Shown here: piece after piece, positions 35,185 through 43,630 of the stretch | How positions within the stretch are numbered: position 1 is the stretch's first letter | Layout: every line of letters starts with the position of its first letter | Source of the DNA: Stenotrophomonas indicatrix | Lineage (GTDB): Bacteria; Pseudomonadota; Gammaproteobacteria; Xanthomonadales; Xanthomonadaceae | Direction of reading: 5' to 3' | Assembly (NCBI RefSeq): GCF_002750975.1 | Contig: NZ_PEJS01000001.1 | Span: 620,001-684,000, forward strand | Length of the DNA stretch: 64,000 nt | Translations under genes and position numbers: made by a program | Notes under the pieces: model-generated | Seen by the model: only the letters and a program-made list of their open reading frames with translations | What the model was told of the DNA's origin: nothing | The model's database searches: none

Positions 35185-35225
35185 GCGGTAAGTACTCCTG
35201 GGGGAAGGCGCAGGCGCGGCGGCAG

Positions 35226-35453
35226 TCAGCACTCGCTGCCGGTGATACTGCGGGCGCGGAGGATGCGCTGGGTGATGCGGCCACCGCGTGCTGCGGCGGC
35301 GATCGGGTCGAAGCACAGCATGGCCGTGGACGTGCGGCGGCCGGCGGCGAGGTGGTCGCGGATGGTTCGCTGCGATAGAACCGGTACGCGTTGATGGATC
35401 TGCTGCACGGTCAGCTGTTCGCCTTCGAAGGCGTGCAGGCGGGCGCGAGGCAT
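35226..35453 (-). CDS. Small helix-turn-helix-like DNA-binding protein
   Basis: A 75-residue basic protein from ATG 35453 (AGGAG 8 bases upstream) with LTVQQIHQRVPVLSQRTIRD, which fits a helix-turn-helix. It lies directly behind Box 2 and before the kinase gene. Likely a regulator of the element, either repressor or excision-type; sequence alone does not decide. Confidence 0.6.
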   Translation of the reverse strand: MPRARLHAFEGEQLTVQQIHQRVPVLSQRTIRDHLAAGRRTSTAMLCFDPIAAAARGGRITQRILRARSITGSEC

Positions 35454-35489
35454 GGCTGGGCTCCTGGAAGGTGGCGTGGCCGTTACCCA

Positions 35490-35538
35490 TATCTTGCCTT
35501 TGCAGCCTCTTCTAGTCAACACCTTTCATCTACTGTCA
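35490..35538 (-). promoter_or_regulatory. Tailocin promoter element, Box 2 (small regulator/kinase unit)
   Basis: On the minus strand TGACAG-TAGA-TGAAAG-GTGTTGAC (35538-35515) ends in a -35-like TTGACT (35519-35514), followed after 17-18 bases by CAAGATA, a plausible -10. It shares 23 of 24 bases with Box 1. Its first triplet TGA is the stop of the upstream gene that ends at 35536. Confidence 0.65.
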
Positions 35539-35799
35539 TCCATTGCCAGGGCGCGAGGCTGCTGCGTCCCATATCCGCAGCGCAGCCGCTGCCAGCCGAT
35601 CGCGCTCGGCAAGGCCACGTGCTGCCTGCACGCGCTGAAGGTACTGCTGGCGGTGCCGGCGAGGCCCGATCTTCATCCTGCGTCCGCGCGCATCGATGCA
35701 GTGGTAGCCGTCCAGCCCCAGCAGGTGTCGTGCCTCGCAGTCCAGGCGCCAGTCGGCGCTGCCGCTGCCGACATCACGTCCGTCGTGGGTCCGGGGCAT
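35536..35799 (-). CDS. Small hypothetical phage-type protein
   Basis: An 87-residue Arg-rich protein from ATG 35799 (MPRTHDGRDVGSGSADWRLD). It starts inside the stop region of the primase gene (4-base-type overlap) and ends in Box 2. No function recognised. Confidence 0.6.
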   Translation of the reverse strand: MPRTHDGRDVGSGSADWRLDCEARHLLGLDGYHCIDARGRRMKIGPRRHRQQYLQRVQAARGLAERDRLAAAALRIWDAAASRPGNG

Positions 35800-38135
35800 C
35801 AGAACGGTCCGGCGGTGTGCTCGGCAACGCTGCGGCTGCGCGGTGGCATCAGCCACACTTTCGCCCGTTCCTTGCCGATCAGCCTGGTGCGTACGTCATG
35901 GCGCTTGACCACGTAGGCTGCCGCCTCGTTGACGTCACGGCGGTTGGGCTTTTCGATGCCCACTGCAATGGCGATCTCGGTGGCGCGATAGGGCACGCTC
36001 CGCTGCTCGACAGGCAGCGACCAGTCGAAGTGACGGTCGATCAGTTCGGCAATCGGCGAGATCGGCTCGTGTTCGCTGTTGGTGGCGTTCAGCGCGTCCA
36101 GCTCATCGCTCGCCAGATGCCAGGTTTCGCCGTTGCAATAGAGCGCGTGCGCTTCGGCCCAGACCTGCTGCATGTCGATCCGGGCAGGCTCGCCCAGCGC
36201 CACAGCGTGCACGGTCCACCAGCGCGTATTGCCGGTGGCATCGCGCAGGAAGCGTTCGTCGTTGACACTGGCAAACAGGATCGTGCGCCGCGCATAGCGC
36301 GATTCGGTGCGCGCATAGGGCCGCCGGATTTCATCATGGCTGCGGGAGATGAATGACTTCAAGGCGGCGATATCGGTGCGGCGGAATGTGGCATCTACCT
36401 CGCCCAGCTCGACGATCCACTTGGAAATGACCTGCTTGACGCTGTCCTTGTTGGCGGGGTCGAGCACCACGCCGTCGGCGATCAGCTGCAGCTCGGCCGG
36501 TGCCAGCTGCCGCGCCCAGCGCGTCTTGCCCAGGTTCTGCTTCGACACGAAGGTCAGTACGCCGCGGGCGACCACGCCATCAGGCTCGAATGCGGCGGCA
36601 ACGCCGGAGATCAACCAGCGTCGCATCAGGATCTCCTTCAGTACGCGGCCGTCGGCCATGCGTGTGGGCTGGGCTTCCTGCACTGTGTCGAAGAACGCCT
36701 GCAGGCGTGATTGCCCATCCCATGGCCGTGAGGTGATCCAGCTGGCGACCGGGTTGTACGGATTGGCCTCGGCCACCTGGCACAGGTTGGTCTCGAAGCT
36801 GGCGACGGCCATGCCGGCGCGGTGCATGCAGTCCATCACTTCGCCGGCGGCGACCTCCTTGGCGTTGTCCACGGTGGTCTGCAGGCCGGGAACGAGGATT
36901 TCCAGATCCTTGCGGATGACGTTGTAGCGCACGATCACGCCGGTGCGCCGGCACAGTTCGGCCAGGTTGCGCGCGGTCGGCAACGGCCGGCCACGCGCGC
37001 TGCAGTCGGGGAACGGGGTGAAGGTGTCGAAGGCGGAGAGGTTGCCAGGCACCAGATAGCGCGCGGCGGCCACTGCCGGCGCCTCATATTCCGTGGCCGC
37101 TTCATCGGCGGTGGCGGCAGGGGCCGGCATCAGCTGCGCACGCAGTGCCTCCAGGCCTTCGCGCAGATGCAGGTCGTTGAAGTCGGTGGGGCGGTCATCC
37201 TCGTCATGCAGAACGGCGAACTCCGGCCATACCACGCGTGCGTCGATGTCCGCAGCGGCATGCGTTGCCTGGGCGACGCCGGGGTTGTCCAGCGGTTGCC
37301 GGGTCCATTGGTCATTGTCGGCGCAGATCACCAGGCTTGCGTCCGGCATGGCGGTGCGCCATGCGCGTGCGACCGCGGCCAGGTTGCCGGCGTCCCAGGC
37401 CACCACCACGCACCAGCCGGTCGCCTGATGGATGGAATCCGCCGTGGCGTAGCCCTCGGCGATGGCGATGGGCTGGCCGGACAGCGGCTTGCCGATGACA
37501 TGGAAGCAGCCTTGTTTGCGGCCGCCCGCCAGGAAGTCCTTGTCGCGACCGAGCGCCAGGTCCATGCGTGGAAAGATCGCCTGCAGCGAGACGATTCGGC
37601 CCGCAGTATTGGTCACCGGGACCAGCAGTGCGTTGTCGATGTGCCGGAACACCAGACCATCGCTGTTGCGCACCGGCCACGCCACTACGCGCAGCCCGTG
37701 CGCCTGGATGCCCTTGCGCACAAGATACGGGTGGCTGGCATCGGCAGGCACTGCACGGTTCCACAGGACATTGGCCGCCTTGGCCGCCGCGTCCTCGCGT
37801 TCGCGCTGCTGTCTTTCCCGCTCCGCGCGGGCGGCATCCTGGCGCTGCCGGATCGCGCGTTGTTCGGCGGCGGTCAGGGAGGTCGGCGACTTCGCGCACC
37901 AGCCCTGGCGCAGGCCGGTACGCCAACTGCCGAACTCGCCGGCGGGCACGTCGTCGCCGAACAGCACGGCCCAGCCATTGCGGGTGCCGCGGCGATCCCC
38001 TTCGACGTGGAAGCGTACCAGCGTGCCGTCCGCATTGAGTGCATCTCGGCCACGCGCATCAGGCACGATGCCGTGTGCGTGCATGGCCTGCAGGAATGCG
38101 GGAACGATGTCCTGCACTGGGTGCGGTGTATGCAT
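35799..38135 (-). CDS. Primase-helicase with Toprim and VapE-like domains
   Basis: From ATG 38135 a 778-residue protein. The N-terminal half has a Toprim-type region: AIAEGYATADSIHQATG and LVICADNDQW (acidic DxD), a primase-like signature with an upstream zinc/linker part. The C-terminal half resembles virulence-associated E (VapE) helicases: a degenerate P-loop NLGKTRWAR, VELGEVDATFRRTDIAALKSF and SRYARRTILFASVN. This is a replication protein of phages and satellites. In a tail-only locus it has no obvious use. The longer open frame to 38222 is not needed. Confidence 0.8.
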   Translation of the reverse strand: MHTPHPVQDIVPAFLQAMHAHGIVPDARGRDALNADGTLVRFHVEGDRRGTRNGWAVLFGDDVPAGEFGSWRTGLRQGWCAKSPTSLTAAEQRAIRQRQDAARAERERQQREREDAAAKAANVLWNRAVPADASHPYLVRKGIQAHGLRVVAWPVRNSDGLVFRHIDNALLVPVTNTAGRIVSLQAIFPRMDLALGRDKDFLAGGRKQGCFHVIGKPLSGQPIAIAEGYATADSIHQATGWCVVVAWDAGNLAAVARAWRTAMPDASLVICADNDQWTRQPLDNPGVAQATHAAADIDARVVWPEFAVLHDEDDRPTDFNDLHLREGLEALRAQLMPAPAATADEAATEYEAPAVAAARYLVPGNLSAFDTFTPFPDCSARGRPLPTARNLAELCRRTGVIVRYNVIRKDLEILVPGLQTTVDNAKEVAAGEVMDCMHRAGMAVASFETNLCQVAEANPYNPVASWITSRPWDGQSRLQAFFDTVQEAQPTRMADGRVLKEILMRRWLISGVAAAFEPDGVVARGVLTFVSKQNLGKTRWARQLAPAELQLIADGVVLDPANKDSVKQVISKWIVELGEVDATFRRTDIAALKSFISRSHDEIRRPYARTESRYARRTILFASVNDERFLRDATGNTRWWTVHAVALGEPARIDMQQVWAEAHALYCNGETWHLASDELDALNATNSEHEPISPIAELIDRHFDWSLPVEQRSVPYRATEIAIAVGIEKPNRRDVNEAAAYVVKRHDVRTRLIGKERAKVWLMPPRSRSVAEHTAGPF

Positions 38136-38508
38136 TCGGCGGGGTCCCCTTGAAGCGTGGTTCGGTTCACAGCGGCCGGTTGCGGCCAGGGTGCTGTGTG
38201 CTGCCCGTTGAACGCGGGACATGCGGCGGCTGCCCGGCGCAAGGTGGCCAGTGGGTGATGGAAGGTGGTGACGTCATCATGGTGTCGGAGCGGGCTTGTT
38301 TTTGCAACACCTTTTGACACCTTGCATCCCCGGCCTCGCATGGCGTCCTTGTCAGCGAGGGATCTGGGATGACAGTCGCAGATCGTCCTCATCGCGACGA
38401 TGCGTCGCAGCCGGCGAGAACGCATTTTCCGATGATGCCGTTGCCGTTCGATACGGCTCTTCGCCCTCTCTCAACGCCCAACCCGGGCGCCATGCACAAG
38501 GAGTCCGC
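38136..38508. promoter_or_regulatory. Regulatory region with Box 3 and a TGACGTCA palindrome
   Basis: No supported gene. At 38304-38328 the minus strand reads GCAAGGTGTCAAAAGGTGTTGC: two AAGGTGT half-sites 10 bp apart, sharing CAACACCTTT with Boxes 1 and 2 and overlapping a -35-like TTGCAA. TGACGTCA (38269-38276) lies between Box 3 and the primase gene. On the plus strand TTGACA (38314-38319) also occurs but lacks a good -10. Both the primase unit and the plus-strand small genes may be controlled from here. Confidence 0.5.
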
Positions 38509-38610
38509 ATGTCTGAAAACGAACCCGATGAAGCAGGCCTGTCCGATGCCGTGCTGATGCCGCGCACGACGGTCGCGACGTTCTCAATCGGTGCGACCAC
38601 CTCCCGATAA
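38509..38610 (+). CDS. Possible 33-residue peptide
   Basis: ATG at 38509 with AAGGAG (38498-38503) at an ideal distance, ending at 38610: MSENEPDEAGLSDAVLMPR and on. Short and without a known family; support is only the strong ribosome-binding site and position before other plus-strand small genes. Confidence 0.4.
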   Translation: MSENEPDEAGLSDAVLMPRTTVATFSIGATTSR

Positions 38611-38622
38611 AATACGACTGGC

Positions 38623-38847
38623 ATGACGGACACCATCGACGAAGCGCAGGAACTGGAAGCGCGCCACCTGCAACGCGCCTTGGCCCAGCACGCAGTGCGG
38701 GCCGGCAACGTTGTTTCTCTCATACCTACTGGGGAATGTCACAACCCGGACTGCAGCGAAGACTTCGAAAACGATCCGGCCAGACTGTTCTGTGGGCCTG
38801 CCTGTGCCGAGCGTTTTGAAGCCATCCATCAACACCGCAACGCATAG
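38623..38847 (+). CDS. Small zinc-finger protein, TraR/DksA-like
   Basis: A 74-residue protein with four Cys in GECHNPDCSEDF and LFCGPACAERFE (C-x4-C and C-x3-C) and an N-terminal helix DEAQELEARHLQRAL. This layout recalls small phage TraR/DksA-like zinc proteins that modify RNA polymerase. It may regulate the tailocin; the family call is tentative. Confidence 0.6.
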   Translation: MTDTIDEAQELEARHLQRALAQHAVRAGNVVSLIPTGECHNPDCSEDFENDPARLFCGPACAERFEAIHQHRNA

Positions 38848-38858
38848 GAACAGGGGAC

Positions 38859-39113
38859 ATGTCTCTGAACAGCAACGACGCTGGCTTCACCGAACGCATC
38901 GCCGGGGTATCGGCCGAGCTCGCCGTATTGATGAGCCTGGTGGAGCACCATATCCATCTGCAGTTGGCCGACCTGGCTGACTCCGGGGATGTGGATGCAC
39001 AGGAGCGGTTCGCGGTAGCCGATCCGGAGCGCTGGTTGGAGAACGCCCGCAACAGCCTGCAGGCGGGCGTCATGTTCCTGGAACGCGCTGTGCAGCAACC
39101 GGCGCGGTTCTAG
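38859..39113 (+). CDS. Hypothetical helical protein, right end of tailocin locus
   Basis: An 84-residue helical protein (FTERIAGVSAELAVLMSLVE). The ATG at 38859 follows ACAGGGGAC and lies 11 bases after the zinc-finger gene. No function recognised. It marks the right end of the element-like genes. Confidence 0.55.
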   Translation: MSLNSNDAGFTERIAGVSAELAVLMSLVEHHIHLQLADLADSGDVDAQERFAVADPERWLENARNSLQAGVMFLERAVQQPARF

Positions 39114-39245
39114 CGTTGCCGCCAGGGGAGGGAAGGGGGCGCTCACACCAGGCGCCCTTCCGTCCCCTGCGACACGATGTCGCAGGACCGGGGTGGCAAC
39201 CCTGATCGTGGTCCAAGGTTGGCCCCGGGCTCGTAGAATGGCTGG

Positions 39246-39686
39246 GTGCGCCGCTCCGTTTTCCACCGCCGGTTCCAGACCCTGGCATGGCTTGCCATGC
39301 TGTTGGTGCTGTTCGCGCCTCTGGTGAGCCGCTGGCTGGTACATGGGCACGTTGTTGCGTCTGCCGCACCGGTGGCGGCCATGGACCACGCCGCACACAC
39401 CCAGCACGCGATGGAAGGGCATCACGACCACCACGCGATGGCAATGCAGCATGGCGAAGCGACACCGAAGCCGCCGGCCGATCCACACGCCGACCACGAG
39501 ATGGGCGTGGACTGTGATTACTGCCTGATTGCCGCACGACTGATCACCCTGCTGGTGGCGGCGCTGCTGTTGATGATTCTGCTGGCACCGGTGTGCCGCG
39601 CGCTGCGCGGTTCGGTGCAGACGTTGCCGCAGCGGATCTGCGGCACGTTGGGTGCGCGCGGGCCACCGGTGCTGCTGGCCGTCTGA
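39246..39686 (+). CDS. DUF2946 family membrane protein, His-rich
   Basis: A 146-residue protein, GTG start at 39246. It has an N-terminal membrane segment (MLLVLFAPLVSRWLV), a His-rich loop (HHDHHAMAMQHGEA) with CDYC and a second membrane segment. DUF2946 proteins usually sit next to metal-related TonB receptors and are linked to copper or iron homeostasis. It is followed by such a receptor. Confidence 0.75.
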   Translation: MRRSVFHRRFQTLAWLAMLLVLFAPLVSRWLVHGHVVASAAPVAAMDHAAHTQHAMEGHHDHHAMAMQHGEATPKPPADPHADHEMGVDCDYCLIAARLITLLVAALLLMILLAPVCRALRGSVQTLPQRICGTLGARGPPVLLAV

Positions 39687-39804
39687 GCGCTTTGCGCACG
39701 CGCTGATTGATTTTCCCGGGTTGCCAGGCGTGGCCCGGCACTACCGCGTGCGCCTTTCTTTCTGCTGCCTCGCAGTGCGGGGCGGTCTTGCATGCCGTGA
39801 ACAC

Positions 39805-41943
39805 ATGAAAACCACCCCCAACTTCGCCCCGCTGCGCTGGGCGACGCTGCCCGCGTTGTGCGCATCCTTCCTTCAGGCGACGCCTGCGCTTGCTGCAGAT
39901 GCCGTGCTGCCGACAACCCTGGATACCGTCCGCGTGGTCGATACCCGCAGCGGTTCGCTGTCCTCCACCGCCAATACCGGTTCGGCGCTCGGGCTGAGCG
40001 TGCTGCAGACGCCGGCCAGCCTGACGGTGATTTCACGCGGGCAGCTGGAACAGCGCGGCGATTCCAATCTCAACGACGCGATCACCCGCGCCGGCGCGAT
40101 CAGTGCCATGCCCCATCCCGGCAACGGCCTGAGTGCGCTGTCCAGCCGTGGCTTCACCAATGGCGCCTCGGTGATGCGCCTGTACGACGGCCTGCGCCAG
40201 TACGGTGGTGTGGGCATCACCTTTCCGTTCGATACCTGGTCGATCGAGCGCATCGAGGTGTTGCGCGGGCCGGCCTCGGTCATCCACGGCGATGGCGCCA
40301 TCGGCGGCGTGGTCAACATCGTGCCGAAGAAGCCTTCGCGCGGTGCCATCGAGAATGAGGTCAGCGTGACCCTGGGCAGTGAGGACACTGCGCGCCTGGG
40401 CTTCGGCAGTGGTGGCGCACTTACGCCCGAGTTGGCCTACCGCGTGGATGTCAGCGGCAACTACAGCAGCGGGTGGGTCGATCGCGGCCAGAACGGCGAT
40501 GCCACGTTCTCTGCTGCGCTGCTATGGCAGCCACGGACGGACCTGCAGTTCACGCTGACCCATGCGCAGGGCTACCAGAAGCCGATGCACTACTTCGGTA
40601 CGCCATTGATCGATGGGCGGCAGCTGGACGCGCTGCGCCACGAGAACTACAACGTGGCCGACAGCGTGATCCGTTTCCGCGACCGCTGGACCCAGCTCGA
40701 TGCGGCCTGGACGCCGAACGACAACGTGGAATGGCGCACGCGCGTCTACCAGATCGACAGCCAGCGTGACTGGCGCAACGCCGAGGCCTATGTCTACAAC
40801 GGGCGCACGGGCCTGATCGACCGCTCCGGCAACACCCAGATCACCCACAACCAGGACCAGACCGGACTGACCTCCACGCTGCGCCTGCTGGGCAATGCAG
40901 GTGGGCTGCCGAACAGCTTCGCTGTCGGCTTCGATGCCAACCGTGCGCATTTCAAGCACACCAACAACACCTATGCGGGCAGCTCGGGGCCGGTGGATCC
41001 CTTCAACCCGGTGCCCGGTGGGTTCAGCAGCGATGCTCCCAACCTGCCGCGCTACCGCAACAGCGCCGAACAGGTCGCGTTGTTCGTGGAAGACCGGCTG
41101 GAACTGAGCGAGCGCTGGTCGGTGCTCGCTGGCTTGCGCCACGATCGCGCCACGATCGACCGCAACGACCTGATCAGTGGCGAGCGTGCGTTCTCCAGGA
41201 CCTACAACAGCACCGGCTGGCGCGCGGGCACGGTCTTCGCGGTGCAACCAACATTGACCCTCTATGCGCAGTACTCGCAGGCGGCCGACCCGGTCAGTGG
41301 CCTGTTGATGATCAGCCCGGCCAATGGCGTGTTTGATCTGGCCACGGGCAAGCAGGTCGAGGTTGGCATGAAGCAGGCCTTTGACGGAGGCGAGTGGACG
41401 CTGGCGGCCTATCGCATCCGCAAGACCGGCCTGCTCAGCCGTGACCCGTTGCAGCCCGACCGTCGGGTGCAGGTGGGGGCACAGACCTCAAAGGGAATCG
41501 AAGCTTCGTTGAACTGGAACTTCGCCCCGCAGTGGTCGCTGGATGCCAACGCGACCGTGCTCAAGGCCGGGTTCGAGGACTTCCTGGAAGCCACCGGCAC
41601 GCCGGCGGTGATCGTCTCGCGGGATGGCAACGTGCCGCCGAACGTGGCCGAGCGCCTGGCCAACGTCTGGTTGAGCTGGCAGTTCCAGCCCGACTGGAGT
41701 GTGGCCAGTGGCGTGCGTTACGTGGGTAAGCGCTATGCCGACAACGCCAACACGCTGCAGCTTCCGGGTTACGCCACCACCGACCTGGCCCTGACCTGGC
41801 AGGCCGCGCCGCGCACACGGCTGACCGCGCGCGTGTTCAACGTGTTCGACAAGGCGTACTACGCCACGGCGTACTACACCAGCACGCAGTGGCTGCTGGG
41901 CGCAGACCGGCGCGTCGAGTTCAGCCTCGACCATCGCTTCTGA
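39805..41943 (+). CDS. TonB-dependent siderophore-type receptor
   Basis: A 712-residue outer-membrane receptor with a signal peptide ending ATPALAAD, a plug domain (TPASLTVISRGQLEQRG, VLRGPASVIHGDGAIGGVVN) and a beta-barrel ending in aromatic FSLDHRF. The start at 39805 gives the signal peptide; the open frame from 39652 does not. It transports a ferric siderophore or similar ligand; which is unknown. Followed after 11 bases by a PepSY protein, presumably coexpressed. Confidence 0.88.
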   Translation: MKTTPNFAPLRWATLPALCASFLQATPALAADAVLPTTLDTVRVVDTRSGSLSSTANTGSALGLSVLQTPASLTVISRGQLEQRGDSNLNDAITRAGAISAMPHPGNGLSALSSRGFTNGASVMRLYDGLRQYGGVGITFPFDTWSIERIEVLRGPASVIHGDGAIGGVVNIVPKKPSRGAIENEVSVTLGSEDTARLGFGSGGALTPELAYRVDVSGNYSSGWVDRGQNGDATFSAALLWQPRTDLQFTLTHAQGYQKPMHYFGTPLIDGRQLDALRHENYNVADSVIRFRDRWTQLDAAWTPNDNVEWRTRVYQIDSQRDWRNAEAYVYNGRTGLIDRSGNTQITHNQDQTGLTSTLRLLGNAGGLPNSFAVGFDANRAHFKHTNNTYAGSSGPVDPFNPVPGGFSSDAPNLPRYRNSAEQVALFVEDRLELSERWSVLAGLRHDRATIDRNDLISGERAFSRTYNSTGWRAGTVFAVQPTLTLYAQYSQAADPVSGLLMISPANGVFDLATGKQVEVGMKQAFDGGEWTLAAYRIRKTGLLSRDPLQPDRRVQVGAQTSKGIEASLNWNFAPQWSLDANATVLKAGFEDFLEATGTPAVIVSRDGNVPPNVAERLANVWLSWQFQPDWSVASGVRYVGKRYADNANTLQLPGYATTDLALTWQAAPRTRLTARVFNVFDKAYYATAYYTSTQWLLGADRRVEFSLDHRF

Positions 41944-41954
41944 GGACGCAGGCC

Positions 41955-43460
41955 ATGTCGTTGCGATCCACCGCCAAACGCTGGACCTACCTGACGCATC
42001 GCTGGCTGGGCATCGGCGGGTGCCTGCTGATGCTGCTGTGGTTCGTCAGCGGCATGGTGATGCTGTTCGTCGGCTACCCGAAGCTGACGCCAGCGGAGCG
42101 GTTGGCCGCGCTGCCCGCATTGGCCGACGCGCGCGGTTGGCAGGCACTTTCCGTGTTGCCGGAAGCCGTTCGACAGGCGCCTGAGCGGGTCGTGTTGACG
42201 ACGCTGCGTGGCGAGCCCGCCTACGTGGTGCGCTCCGGCGCGAACGTGGGCGCGTGGTCGGTTCCTACCGGACAGCCATTGCCGCCGGTATCGGCGCAGT
42301 TGGCCGAGGTTTCCGCCTCGCAGTTCGCCGGCGGCCCTGCCTTCGTTGGCGCCATGCCGCTGGACGAAGACCGCTGGACGCATTCGCGCGCGCTGGATCC
42401 GCATCGACCGCTGTATCGCGTCGGCGTCGGCGGCGCACAGCCGGGTGATGTCTATGTGTCCTCGCGTACCGGCGAAGTCGTGCTGGATGCGCCGCGTCTG
42501 CAGCAGCGCTGGAACTATGTGGGTGCGTGGTTGCACTGGCTGTACTTCCTGCGCATGCAGTCGGTGGACCCGGTATGGACCTGGACGGTGATCGTGCTGT
42601 CGGCGCTGTGCACCGTGGCCGCGATCAGCGGGGTGGTGGTCGGCATCTGGCGCTGGCGGTTTCGCGGACAGTACCGGTCAAGGTCGAAGACGCCGTACCA
42701 GGAGCCGTGGATGCGCTGGCATCACCTGATCGGCTTGATGGCGAGTGCATTCGTGTTCACCTGGATCTTCAGTGGATTGATGTCGATGAACCCGCTTGGG
42801 GTGTTCAGCAGCTCTCGTGCCTCGCTTGACGTTGCGCGCTATCAGGGCGTGGTGCCGGTGGATACAGGTGTCATTGCGCAGCCGGCTGCGCTATTGGCTG
42901 CAGTGCACACGCCGCTGTTCGTGCCGGTCGAGATCCAGTGGCGACGCATCGGGGGTGAACTTTTCGCGGTGGTGCTCGATGGCAATGCCGATTCGCGCGT
43001 GGTCAGGGAGCGGGGCGACGCACTGCAGGTGTCCACTGCGTTCGGTGCAGAATGGTTGCGGGGCAGGGTCGCGGCGATGTCCGACGCGCGGCTGCGCGGA
43101 TTCACCATTCTGCAGGCGCCCGATGCCTACTTCTACCCACGCGCTGCAGAGGCGATGAACGGCGCCGCGGTACGTCGCTTTCCGGTGGCGATGGCTGATT
43201 TCGGTGACGCTGAGGCAACCCGCGTCTATGTCGACCTGGCTACCGGCGATCCGCTGTTGACGCTGGGCACGCGCGAGCGCGCAGGTCGCTGGCTGTTCTC
43301 CTTCCTGCACAGCTGGGATCTACCCGCGCTGCTGCGGCAGCAGAACAGCCGCCTGATGGTGCTGCTGTTGCTCAGTCTGGCGAGCACCGCTCTGTGCGCG
43401 ACGGCCACGGTGATCGGCTGCCGGCGTCTTCGGATGAGGTTCTCGCGCCGGAAACGGTAA
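41955..43460 (+). CDS. PepSY-associated transmembrane protein
   Basis: A 501-residue protein with four or more membrane segments (GIGGCLLMLLWFVSGMVMLF, WTVIVLSALCTVAAISGVVV, LIGLMASAFVFTWIFSGLMS and a C-terminal one) and PepSY-like periplasmic loops. Members of this family often accompany TonB receptors and are thought to act as ferric-siderophore reductases or uptake helpers. Begins 12 bases after the receptor. Confidence 0.82.
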   Translation: MSLRSTAKRWTYLTHRWLGIGGCLLMLLWFVSGMVMLFVGYPKLTPAERLAALPALADARGWQALSVLPEAVRQAPERVVLTTLRGEPAYVVRSGANVGAWSVPTGQPLPPVSAQLAEVSASQFAGGPAFVGAMPLDEDRWTHSRALDPHRPLYRVGVGGAQPGDVYVSSRTGEVVLDAPRLQQRWNYVGAWLHWLYFLRMQSVDPVWTWTVIVLSALCTVAAISGVVVGIWRWRFRGQYRSRSKTPYQEPWMRWHHLIGLMASAFVFTWIFSGLMSMNPLGVFSSSRASLDVARYQGVVPVDTGVIAQPAALLAAVHTPLFVPVEIQWRRIGGELFAVVLDGNADSRVVRERGDALQVSTAFGAEWLRGRVAAMSDARLRGFTILQAPDAYFYPRAAEAMNGAAVRRFPVAMADFGDAEATRVYVDLATGDPLLTLGTRERAGRWLFSFLHSWDLPALLRQQNSRLMVLLLLSLASTALCATATVIGCRRLRMRFSRRKR

Positions 43461-43630
43461 CGCCAATACCTCTGCGCCGAAGGCTGTGAGACTATCCGGA
43501 GTTCCTGGGCAACGAGAGGCTGCGGTCCGTAGCCGATGTCTGCGGCCAGGAAAGTGCAGGGGCTCAATGCTTGTAGTGCTTCGATGGTAGTCCCTGGATA
43601 GGATTTCCACACAACGTAAATGGAGCAAGG
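43461..43630. other. Intergenic region before the lectin gene
   Basis: No gene. It should contain the lectin promoter; GGAGCAAGG just before the ATG at 43631 is a good ribosome-binding site. Below 300 bases, nothing further seen. Confidence 0.4.

Noticed and set aside
38136..38508. LexA box in the tailocin control region
   Set aside because: No sequence close to the Xanthomonadaceae LexA palindrome was found; only the AAGGTGT repeats and TGACGTCA were seen.
19177..39113. Intact P2-like prophage
   Set aside because: Terminase, portal, capsid, scaffold, head completion and integrase genes are all missing, and both sides are ordinary chromosome genes.
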